This document shows, piece after piece, positions 10,301 through 20,762 of a stretch of DNA of 33,885 nucleotides (position 1 is its first letter; each line of letters opens with the position of its first letter). Source of the DNA: Parachlorella kessleri (taxonomy: Eukaryota > Chlorophyta > Trebouxiophyceae > Chlorellales > Chlorellaceae); assembly GCA_001598975.1 (NCBI GenBank), contig BBXU01001944.1:1-33885 (forward strand), written 5' to 3'. A model generated the notes under the pieces. It was given only the letters and a program-made list of their open reading frames with translations. It was not told where the DNA came from and made no database searches. Made by a program: the position numbers and the translations under genes.

Positions 10301-13300
10301 GCCGACCTGTTCATTGATGGCGAGAAGGCGGGCGAGAACCTGATGGATATTGTCAAGTCCACGCTCACCGCCAACCCCGGCAACTCGGTCATCGGCTTCA
10401 AGGACAACTCATCAGCCATCAGGTGGGAGGGCAGGCAGGCAGGCACGGCAGGCAGGCATGGCCACCCGGGGGAAGGAGGGGTGGGGTGGGGCGGCTGTCT
10501 GGCGTGTGCTCCTGCCTAGATTCCTATGCCCCTCGTCTTGAAGATGCTGCTTGCCTGTAAACAAGGGGAACGGCAGCTTCATGGCAAGGCTGGCAGCAGG
10601 ATGGATGAACATGCTGCTGGAGTCCCCGGCAGATAGTGGTGTGGAAGGGTGACATGATTGTGCGCTTCTTCCGCCGCAGGGGCGGCCCTGTGACCCCCCT
10701 CCTGCCCGTCAATGCCGGCGGCCCCTCCGCCCTGGCGCCCCAGCAGCGCGACTGGGATGTGCTGCTGACCGCCGAGACCCACAACTTCCCCTGTGCCGTG
10801 GCGCCCTACCCAGGTAGGCGGGGAGCGACTTTTGGTCGGCGCGCAGGGCTGCTTGATGCTGCTGGGTACTGTTGTAGTTGTTGTGTGCGGACTGGGTTTC
10901 TGCCTGGGTCATTGCGTCTGTGGGGTTCAAATGAAAGTGTACATGTATTCATGCAGCCAGGGACACAACTTTGTTTCATTTGCAGTACCCCCCTACTTAT
11001 ATCCCTGCAGGTGCCGAGACGGGTGCTGGCGGGCGCATCCGCGACACGCACGCCACCGGTATCGGATCCATCATGGGAGCTGCCACCGCCGGGTACTGTG
11101 TGGGCAACCTTCATTTGGACGGGTGAGCTCACGGTGGGGGCACTGTGTGTGGGGGGGTTGCAGGGTTCAGCACCAGGGGTCAGGGAGTCGGGGAACTCCC
11201 TTCCCCCTGGAGTGTCTGTGTGCGTCACGACACGCTTGGTGTGTCGGGACACGCCTTGTGTGTCATGTCACCCCTTCTGTGTCCTGGCAGAGGAAGGGTT
11301 GGGGGACAGACACAGGGACAATGGGGCTGCCACCCCAACTCACAGCAAGTCTTACAACTAGACGTCCACCAGCAGCACAGCCGGCACTCTAAGTAATGCC
11401 GCTGGAGTGCTGTCACAGTGCCCCCCTTTCCTGCCCTCACCTGCCTTCCACGCAGGTATGAGCTGCCGTGGGAGGAGAAGTCGTTTGAGTACCCGCCCAA
11501 CCTGGCGCCGCCCAAGCAGATCCTGATCGACGCCTCCAACGGCGCCTCCGACTACGGCAACAAGTTTGGCGAGCCGCTGGTGGCGGGATACACACGCACC
11601 TTTGGACAGCGGCTACCGGGCGGGGAGCGCAGGGAGTGGATCAAGCCCATCATGTTTAGGTGGGTGGCGGGGGGGGGCTGGGTAGGGCTGCAGTCGCAGA
11701 GCGTGCTGGGGGCAGCTCTGGGGACGCCCGGCGGCTCACCAGCCCCTAGTGCTACTGTGAAGTGTGTACCTTGGTGGTGCTGCTTATTTTGGAGACTGGG
11801 TAGGGTAGGGTATATGGCTGCGGCTGGGGTTGGTGTGCCCCCTGGCAGGTGGGCTGCTGCTGCTGGCCGGCCGCAACTCAGCCCAGCCCAAACCTGAGCA
11901 CCTCAAGGGCCCACGGCACACCTAGAGTGGGGACTTGCTGGCATCCCGGCTGTGGGGCTCGGTGCGTGGGTGGACCGGCAGGCTGACCCTGCACCGCCAT
12001 GCCATGCCCGCTCCCCTCCTCTTCTCCCTGCCTGCAGCGGCGGCCTGGGCCAGATCGACCACTCGCACCTGTACAAGAACGACGCGGAGGTGGGCATGCT
12101 GGTGGTCAAGATCGGCGGCCCCGCCTACCGCATCGGCATGGGCGGCGGCGCCGCGTCCTCCGTGCCCAGCGGCTCCAACTCAGCAGACCTGGACTTCAAC
12201 GCGGTGCAGGTGCGTGGCACGGTTGGGTGCCGGGGTTGACGGCCGCGGGGGTGGGTGCATGTGGCGGGGATGGTGCCGGCGGGTGTGTGTGCCAAGGACT
12301 GCAGTGGGGAGGCGTACTCGTCTGGCTGAGGTGGCTTCCGTGCTGACAGTGGCTGGGTGGTGTCCTGGCCATGGCTGCCCCTGGCCTTGAATGGGTGAGC
12401 CACCAAGGGCCAGCACTTCCTTCACTAGCCATCAAGGGTGCCCCACCAATACCATGTGATGCTGTGCCTGCCAGGAAGCTGCAGGTCTCGCAATACACCC
12501 CAGCCTACCAATGCATGCTAATTCAGGCCTGAGCCCTGCCCTTGTCTGCAGCGTGGCGATGCGGAGGTGAGCCAGAAGCTGTGGCGCGTGGTGCGCGCGT
12601 GCGTGGAGCTGGGCGACAAGAACCCCATCCAGCAGATCCACGACCAGGGCGCCGGCGGCAACTGCAACGTAGTCAAGGAGATCATCTACCCGCTCGGTGA
12701 GCCAGGCAGCTCGGGTGGCAGGCAGATGGTGTGCTTACTGGCCTGGCTGGGGGGTTGCGGTGTAATAGGCCGTTTGGTACTTGGCAGGACTGGCAAGTCT
12801 TCCTCTGAAGAGCGCTTGTGAGCCCGGGTGGGTTGGGGTGGGGGCCTTCTGGGGCAGCATGTGTTAACTTAGCACGGGTTGCAGCGTTGGCCTCCTAGTT
12901 GGACCCAGGAGCAGCCTGTGCCATACTGTCCACAAGCTAAGCAGTGCGGGCCAGGCCCTGGCTAGAAGACCCCAAGCACTCTCTGTCGCCCCCCGCCTCG
13001 CTGGCCTATGCCCTCCCCTGTGAACCATGCAACCCATGTGCAGGAGCGGAGATTGACGTGCGGGCCGTCAAGCTGGGCGACGCGACGATGAGTGTGCTGG
13101 AGATCTGGGGCGCCGAGTACCAGGAGAACGACTGCCTGCTCATCAAGCCCGATGCGCGGCCGCTGCTGGAGGCCATCTGCGAGCGAGAGCGCTGCTTCAT
13201 GCAGGTGGGGTTCCTTTGCCTTGCTTTCTTTTGGCCACTGGCAGCCCTGTCACTGGTGGTGTGGGTGATGTGGGTGAGCGATGGAGGGGGACTTGAGCGC

Positions 13301-16300
13301 TTGTGCACGTGCGTGGGGTGCACCCAGGGGCTATGTGCTTGTGCAAGATGGCAGCTTGTTGTTATCTTCGTTGAACACCGGCCTGGTTGTGAATGATATG
13401 GGGAAGCTGCTGGCCAGCAGGAGTGAGGTGAGAAGGCACCCTTGGCAGCGCAGCAGGGAGCGGGGCAGCAGCCTCCCGCTAGGCTCACAAACATGCGACC
13501 ACCAAGTTACTAAGCCCCTCTGCGCGGCCCCCTCTGTGGCTGCAGGTGATTGGCACCATCAGCGGCAGCGGGCGTGTGGTGCTGGTGGACCGCAACGCCC
13601 AGCCGGGGGATCCTGTGCCCGTGGATCTGGACCTGGAGAAGGTGCTGGGAGACATGCCCAACAAGACATTCAGGTGGGGCCAGGACAGGCAGACTCGCGG
13701 GAAGCGGCACGCTATGCACCGGTGCTGCATGCATGGCTGCCCCCTTCTCTCCTTTGCCGGTCTTCGTGGCAACACACCTGTGGGCTCACCTGAGGGGCAC
13801 AGGCGGTCTCAAGCCCGTGTCACCTTGACAAACAGCAGGTGGACTCTGCCAAGGTAGCCAGCCTCACTTGTGGACCGCCTGGTCTGCTTGCAAGGCTGCG
13901 TCATTATAGGAGACGCTCCTTGGTTGTGACCATGCTTACAGGCGCCCACCTTCCTAGCCAGCACGCGAACCCTGGCATGCATGTGCCTGCAGGTTTGAGC
14001 GCAAGGCGCCTGCGCTGTCCCCGCTGCGCTTGCCGGAGAGCGTGGGCAGCATGGAGGCGCTGGACCGCGTGCTGCGCCTGCCGGGCGTCTGCTCCAAGCG
14101 CTTCCTGACAACCAAGGTGGACAGATCAGTCACAGGTGGGATGCCTGTCGGGTGTAGACGGAGAGACTGTGCTGGGCGGGATAGCTGCTCAGATGCCCAG
14201 TGCAAGGATGCCGTTGCGTTGTTCCAGCTGAGAGGTGTAGCCAAGGCTTGCGTGGGGTTGCCGGGCGGGTCTGCTGTTCCGCAAGCAGAGCCGTGCACGT
14301 GCCGTTGTTAGCGTACAAACGCTTGCGGAGGGTCAAGCAGTGCCTTGTGCACTAGCCTGCCAGGTCCCTGCTACCTTGGCTGTTGAGCTCACGCACAGGA
14401 GCGTCATGCTATCCCAAGAGAGCAGCGGACCAGACAACAGCTTGGGTCGGGCCATGGTGCCTACCGACGGCACCTGCTGAAATACCAGCCCTGTGACGAG
14501 GCAGGGCGGGCGGGGCACACACCACCCCTTGGAGCTCCCCGTGCACACCCCCCTCGCCGCCCTGCTGCTCGTCCCTCTTGCAGGCCTCGTTGCGCAGCAG
14601 CAGTGCTGCGGCCCGCTGCAGCTGCCTGTTGCTGACGTGGCGGTGACGGCCCAGACCCACTTTGGCCTGACTGGCGCGGCCACCGCCATCGGGGAGCAGC
14701 CGCTGAAGGGTCTGATTGACCCGGCTGCCATGGCCAGGCTGGCGCTGGGGGAGGCGCTCACGAACCTGGTAAGCCTCCCTGGTGTGCACATGGAAGTGGA
14801 GCTATAACAGCGTATGGTACGTTTGCTTGCCGGCCGTCCGTGAGCTGGGTGTGTGCCTCTTTGTGGACAGGCTGGTGGAGAGTCTCTTGTCATGCATGCA
14901 TGGCTGTGCAGGCTTGGGGTGGGAGCGAGTGGGGCGGTTACAGTGCACTAGGAGCACGCAGCGATCCAGGGAGGCATCGTGGCGCGTGTTGGAGCGTGCC
15001 TAGCTGCTGTATTCAACCGCGGGTCGTGCAGGGTGTGCCACACCGCTGCAGAACAGGGTTTTTTTGGTGGTGGGCTGTGCGCAGGTGTGGGCGCGCGTGA
15101 CCGCGCTGCGCGACGTCAAGGCCAGCGTGAACTGGATGTACGCGGCCAAGATGGACAGCGAGGGCGCCGATATGTACGACGCCGCGGTGGCCCTGAGGTA
15201 AGTCGCGTGGGCCCTTGCGTCCGTGTGCTGTGTTGGGCCAGGGCGTGGGTGGTGGCGGCAGCATACCTGTCGGAATCATCCTGCCATTGGCCAGGGCGCT
15301 GTGGCTGGGGGTGCTCCTGTGCGATGCTACGCTAGGACCAGGGGCCAGGTCTTTTTCTGATCTGGCTCCGCAGCCTGGAGCCAAGCATAAGCGACACAAC
15401 TCTGGGCGTGGCAGTAGCAGCTGTCCTACGGGCAGGTGGCTGTGGCGTCTCCCTGCCTGCCCCTGCTCGCCGTGTCAGTGGCTGACATTCCCCTTCCTCC
15501 CCGCTCCCCCGCCCATGTGCAGGGATGCCATGGTCGAGCTGGAGGTGGCTGTTGATGGCGGCAAGGACTCGCTCTCCATGGCCGCGGCGGCAGGTGGGTG
15601 GTGGTCCTCCTGGCTGTGCCAGTCAGTTGACCCGGCCTGGCTTTGCTCAGCCCTATTGGAAGGCGTGATGGTTTCCTGGATGGCTGGCCACTTGACTGAC
15701 ACGCTGTCCTTCGCCTCTCCCTGGGAGTGTACACACACCCTGCTTGCTTGCACACACACAACTCCAGCTGTGAGACCACTCTTCCATCAGGTGTTCAGCC
15801 AGGCACACACGCAACCGCCCTATCAATGCTTGTTTCGGCGCACTGCAGGCTCCGAGGTGGTCAAGGCACCCGGCAACCTGGTAGTCAGCGCGTACGTAAC
15901 CTGCCCCGACATCACCCAGGTGGTCACGCCAGACCTCAAGGCGCCGGGCGCCTCCCGGCTGCTGCACGTGGACCTGGGGGAGGGGCGCAGGCGCCTGGGA
16001 GGCTCGGCGCTGGCGCAGGCATACATGCAGGCGGGTTGGGGGGGGAGGGGGTTTGCTGGCCGGCGCGTCCGCTTATGGTAGCGTCAGCCGGCAGTTGCAC
16101 GTTTACGAACTTGCTTGCGGTTTGGTGTGGGGTGCTAGTTATGAGTGTCATTAGGATAGGGTAGGTGCGCCTATGGTGGAGCGGCTGTGCTATGCTTGGG
16201 GGCTTCACTGCGCTGCTGTTGTAAGCTGGGCCCCCTTGTGCAAGACTCCTACTGTCCCACCGAGTGCTAGGGGTGGTCAGCTAGCTGCTCACATCCCAGC

Positions 16301-19300
16301 ACACTAAGCCTTGAGCTTCTTCGTCTTGCAGCTTGGCGATGCGAGCCCTGATGTGTCCACCGGCCTGCTGCGGGCCGCCTTCAACACCACGCAGCAGCTG
16401 CTGAGCCAGGGGCTGCTGCTGGCGGGGCATGACATCAGCGACGGCGGCATCGCCACCGCGCTGCTGGAGATGGCATTTGCAGGCAACTGTGGCATCCAGG
16501 TGGGCGGGCTAGCAGGCATGCAGGGGTGCTGCTGCCGCTGCGGCTTGGATGGTGTCTGCGCCTGGGCCTGGGAGCTTCTAAATGTGTCCCAAAAGCACTG
16601 TCTGCTGATCAGCAGATGCAGCCGCCAGTGGACCCAGCATTGCCGCCATGTCCCATGGCTTTGTCTGTCCTGCGGCTCTCAAAAAAGCCTGCTGGTCATG
16701 TCAGCAGTGGTATTACCGTCCACATGTTGCAGGTGGACCTGCCGCCGCCGGCCTCCGACCCCCACGGCGCCCTGGCAACTCTTTTTGCTGAGGAGCTGGG
16801 GTTGGTCATCGAGGTGGCGGAGGGTGCTGAGGGCGCCGTGCTGGAGGCCTATGCCAAGGCTGGCGTGCAGTGCCAGGTCATCGGCAGCACCCGCAGCGGG
16901 CAGGACGTGAGCATTGCGGTGGCAGGCCGCCCCGAGATCACAGGTCAGGGGGCCGTGGCGGGGTGTTGGGATGCGCGTGGCTTTGCCAGGCAGGCTGCCG
17001 GGTGTTGTCAGGCTGAACAATTATGACAGTGAGCTCGCAAAAGCCGGGGCATTAGCAGCGGCAGCAGCGTGTTTGCTGAAAAGGTGCAGGGAAGACACCT
17101 GAACACCTGCTGGTTTCAACAACCGCCGGCTGTGGTGACCTGATCTGTCCCGTGCTCTACGGACTGTGCAGGCACAACGCCCGCGCTGCGCGATGTGTGG
17201 GAGGCCACCTCCTTCCAGCTGGAGCGCCTGCAAGCGGCGGAGGAGTGCGTGGCTGAAGAGCAGGCGGGCCTCGCAAAGCGTACCGCGCCACGCTGGGAGC
17301 TGTCGTTCACGCCGCGCTGGACACCTGACAGCGTGATGGAGGCCACAGGTGAGGTGCCTGGGCGGGGAGGGCTCCTGCTGCTGAAGCTGCCTCCGCCACT
17401 GCAGCTGCTGCTGCTGCAGTTGCGCTACAGATGCTGCAGAGGGAGGGTGTAGGGCAGGATGTGCTCGAAGCTTGTTTGCTTTGGTGGAAGTTGGCCGGGC
17501 TTTAGAGCTCCACTTGCTGTGTACGGCGCTTTTGTGCCTCTGGTTGTGTGCTTGCAGACACAGCGAGGCAGGCAGCACCAAACACACACATAGCACTTCT
17601 GGCCTCAACTCCAGCACGACTGAGGATACCTACCCCTCCGTGGTTGTAAGCAGGCAAGGTGCGCGTGGCGGTGATCCGCGAGGAGGGCAGCAACGGCGAT
17701 CGCGAGATGGGTGCCGCTGTGTACGCTGCGGGCATGGAGCCGTGGGACATCACCATGAGCGACCTGCTCTCCGGCAGGGCCTCGCTGGACTCCTTCCAAG
17801 GTACCCGACTGGGTGGCCGTCCATGGGAGGGTGATGCTGGGGCTGCACATGGTGCTGCAGCCTTGCTTGTGAGCTGGTGTTGCCCGTGAGCTGACAGGTC
17901 GTGTGGGGCACGGTGACGACCCTTGCAGGCCTTTGTTGATGCCGCGGCCCCCACTTGTGGTCTCGTGCTCGTCTGCCATCCCCAGCGAGGCAGATACTAT
18001 ACCGGCCACTCAGACCCTAGAGTGCATCCCCGCCACTTTGGCCCTGCTGGTCGTTGCAGGCATCGTGTTTGTGGGCGGCTTCTCGTATGCGGACGTGATG
18101 GACAGCGCCAAGGGCTGGGCGGGCACTATCCGCTTCAACGACCGCCTATGGCGCCAGTTCCAGGCCTTCTACGCGCGGCCTGATACCTTCTCGCTGGGCG
18201 TCTGCAACGGCTGCCAGCTCATGGCGCTGCTGGGATGGGTGCCGGCCTCGGGGGAGGTGAGGCGCCAGGGTGGGTGGTGCTTTGATGTTTTGAAACGGTG
18301 GCCGTGACGGGCTGGGTGGGCGGGACGAGGCCTACATCGTGTCGTGCCGTGAGTTGCTGGGAGGACCATGGAGATGCAAACTGATACCCTTGAGCTGCGC
18401 CAGGTAGTGTCCGGCAGCAGCGGCCCTGGGCATGCGAGGGTGGTGGTGGTAAGGGCCTTTCTTTCTTCGTTGGGAGCTGACCAGCGTGCTGCGCTCCTCT
18501 TCCCACCCCCCTTCCCTGTGCAGGCGGATGCCCTGCTGCCGGACACGCAGCAGCCTCGGTTCGTGCACAACGCCTCGGGCCGATTTGAGAGCCGGTGGGT
18601 GACGGTGTCCATCCAGGACGACTCCCCGGCCATCATGCTCAAGGTGGGCAGGGCTGCCTAGTGGGGCAGTCTGTGGTGGCGCTGACTTTATAATATATTG
18701 TAATATTGGACTTTATATCATATTATTATTATATTATCTTGATATATTTGTATGTCCCACTCCGGCCCTTGCGCCCCTTAGGGGCCAGGCATGTGGTGGG
18801 CTGGAATCTGGAGGGAGCCGCCCAGCTCTGAGGCGGACGGGTGTGCCATTGGGTGGCACACCTTGCTGTTCGGTTGGTTTCCCAGGCGTTGCATGTCTGC
18901 ACCAGCGGCTGTCGTGGTCAGCCTGTTGTTCAGCAGCAGGCGCCCTGGGTGCCGCAAAGCTCTTGGTGTGGCACACTGACACCTCGATGCTATGTCTCAC
19001 ACCTGGGACCTGGCACCGGGTTGCGCAGGACATGGGCGGCTCCTCCATCGGGGTGTGGTGCGCCCATGGCGAGGGCCAGTGCATCTTCCCTGACGAGGGC
19101 GTGAAGCGGAGGGTCATGCAACACAAGCTGGCGCCCATCCGGTAAATCATGCTTGGTGGTGCTGTGCACTGCTGACACTTGGATTGGTGGAGGGGTGGGG
19201 TCATGCCGCTGTTCAGTCACTCCGACACGCACGGGTGCAGGCCTTCCTGCAACATGCTGCATTTGTTTCCTTCGTCTCTTCACTTTCGCTCCTGGCAGTG

Positions 19301-19859
19301 GCCTGAAGAGCAGCGATGCGGTGTCTAGGGCCTCGGGCTGGGGTGGCTCCCCAAGCTTCCTACAAGTAAGGAAGGTGCAGGAGGGCAACCCCTTGTGTCT
19401 CTGGTCCCGGCTGCTGCAGGTTTTGTGACAGCGAGGGGCAGTACACCTCTCAGTACCCCTTCAACCCCAACGGCTCCCCTGACGGCATTGCGGCGCTTTG
19501 CTCGCCGGACGGCCGGCATCTGGCCCTGATGCCACACCCGGAGCGGTGTTTCCTCATGTGGCAGCATCCCTGGTGAGCAAGCGATAGCGGTGTTAGGTGT
19601 GCACATAAAGCTGTCTGCCAGGGGTATTTACTGTCTACTTTGCTTCGGCAGGTTGAGGCCAGCAGCGGCATGCGATGACAGCTGCATACGCTAAAGACAG
19701 AAGGTCTCACTACCATCCCTAGCATGCAAGCTTGCCAAGCTGCTGGCTCCTTGTTGTTGTAGGTACCCCAAGGATATTGGTTTGGACGCCAGAGGACCTG
19801 GTCCCTGGCTCAAGCTATTCCAAAATGCTCGGGAGTGGTGCGACTCACTGCAAAGGTAA
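7310..19859 (+). CDS. PUR4: Phosphoribosylformylglycinamidine (FGAM) synthase, organelle-targeted
   Basis: It catalyses step 4 of de novo purine synthesis: FGAR + Gln + ATP to FGAM + Glu. The 29 exons are 7310-7403, 7498-7577, 7868-8041, 8303-8361, 8658-8742, 9061-9357, 9770-9897, 10285-10422, 10680-10813, 11011-11122, 11456-11659, 12038-12209, 12552-12696, 13044-13204, 13546-13673, 13993-14135, 14584-14768, 15085-15197, 15523-15593, 15849-16030, 16332-16499, 16733-16943, 17172-17348, 17654-17800, 18060-18256, 18524-18643, 19029-19141, 19420-19572, 19763-19859. They sum to 4188 nt (1395 aa plus TAA); the plant enzyme is about 1400. Order: Ser/Arg-rich presequence (about 1-60), PurS-like N domain, linker with FDIAQSNSEHSRHWF, synthase halves (AETHNFPCAVAPYPGAETGA; KIGGPAYRIGMGGGAASS; IHDQGAGGNCN; AVDGGKDSLSM; AGHDISDGG), then class I glutaminase with nucleophile GVCNGCQ (Cys about 1218) and MPHPER (His and Glu about 1352 and 1354). 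All key motifs are intact. The start is inferred: ATG at 7175 is in frame and would add 45 residues, while ATG at 7566 would remove the presequence. Confidence 0.95.
10429..10460 (+). repeat. GGCA-type short repeat in PUR4 intron
   Basis: Several GGCA/GGCAGGCA units interrupted by ACGGCA lie just downstream of the exon ending at 10422. This is a simple repeat like the CCTG tract near the start of the window. Confidence 0.6.
16031..16331 (+). other. PUR4: Probable GC-AG intron in PUR4
   Basis: Splicing CAG/GCGGGT to TTGCAG/CTTGGC joins GGSALAQAYMQ to LGDASPD without gap or frame change, matching the family's length. GT donors nearby either give the wrong frame or add about eight unsupported residues using an acceptor near 16308. 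Confidence 0.65.
18685..18754 (+). other. AT-rich island inside a PUR4 intron
   Basis: About 70 bases are almost entirely A and T (TAATATATTG, TATTATTATT, GATATATTTG), within the intron 18644-19028 of an otherwise GC-rich gene. It has no ORF or clear terminal repeats. It could be an organelle-DNA fragment, the remnant of an insertion, or expanded simple sequence. Confidence 0.6.
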
Positions 19860-20133
19860 CCTGGCTGATCAGTCGTCGTTTTATGTTCTAAGCAGCCGTA
19901 TCAGTGCACAGCCGGCTGCAAGCTTCGCGAAGCAACTTGTTGGGCCCCAAGGCCAGTGGACACATGTTTGACTTCATATTTAGTGTGACTTGGTCTTGTC
20001 ATTGGGGTCACCGAGTACGGTCACTATGCTCTGAGTACGACTGCTAGTTGAGTTGGCAGCACTTAAAGGTGGTAAGGCCGCATTGTTTTTGTCTAATACT
20101 TCCAGCCTGAAGCTCGGCTTCTGTTTAATAGGT

Positions 20134-20138
20134 TGTAA
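20134..20138 (+). terminator. PUR4: Putative poly(A) signal TGTAA for PUR4
   Basis: TGTAA lies 275 bases after the PUR4 stop on the coding strand. Confidence 0.55.
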
Positions 20139-20549
20139 ACAATTGGGCTATGCTCATAGACGTCACCCTGTCCCGGCGTCGGCGTGGCGCGAAGTCAGTA
20201 GGGCGAGTTGGCGCCCAGTGCCACCAAAAGGATTGCCGGCATCATGCTGCATCATGATGTTGGTTGCATGCTAAGATTACACAGTTTTAATAATTTTCCG
20301 CCAAGTGGGGAGAGACGGAGGTTTGCAGTGCTAGGCTTTGTTGGTGAGATGATGCAGCATCTTTGCAAAGATTGGGTCGCCTATGGATTTGACCATGCTT
20401 GTTCATGTGCAGCGAAGTCTTCAAGTCCAAGGGGGCTCTAAAAGCGAGATGATTCCATAGGGCTTGCAAGCGTGTGGCAGGGAACTGTTCATCACACCCA
20501 TTCTGTCACCCCGCCGCATTGACACAGCTGGAATTTGAATTATTGACAT

Positions 20550-20554
20550 TTACA
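20550..20554 (-). terminator. Putative poly(A) signal (TGTAA on - strand) for the PKS
   Basis: TTACA on the + strand lies about 210 bases beyond the PKS stop codon, in an AT-richer stretch. A second copy at 20277-20281 is an alternative. Confidence 0.5.
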
Positions 20555-20762
20555 GATAATTCACTTTCATTAAAACTAAGTATCTCAGATATAACATAAA
20601 AGGCATTGCTGCTGTCAGAGTTGCCACCTGGAATAACATGTCAGATGCAGAACTGGGAACACAAATTTGACTTGTGGATGTAGCACGGCCCTATACAACT
20701 TCAATTGTGACGTTGCCCTTGTTGAACCCCAAGGAGGCTGCAGAAAACCCAGCCTGAGACCG

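Larger units (their letters stand above)
19860..20762. other. Convergent intergenic region between PUR4 and the PKS
   Basis: The 903-base stretch holds both 3' UTRs. A + strand TGTAA at 20134-20138 serves PUR4, and - strand TGTAA motifs at 20550-20554 and 20277-20281 could serve the PKS. The base composition is closer to even than in the genes. No further gene, tRNA or repeat was recognised. Confidence 0.6.

Noticed and set aside
14333..14893. 186-codon ORF on the - strand inside PUR4
   Set aside because: It is antisense to a conserved PUR4 exon (14584-14768) and its introns; GC-rich DNA produces long shadow frames and the peptide resembles nothing.
15215..16081. 288-codon + strand ORF as a stand-alone gene
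   Set aside because: It is intron read-through linking two real PUR4 exons; only the parts at 15523-15593 and 15849-16030 match the enzyme family.
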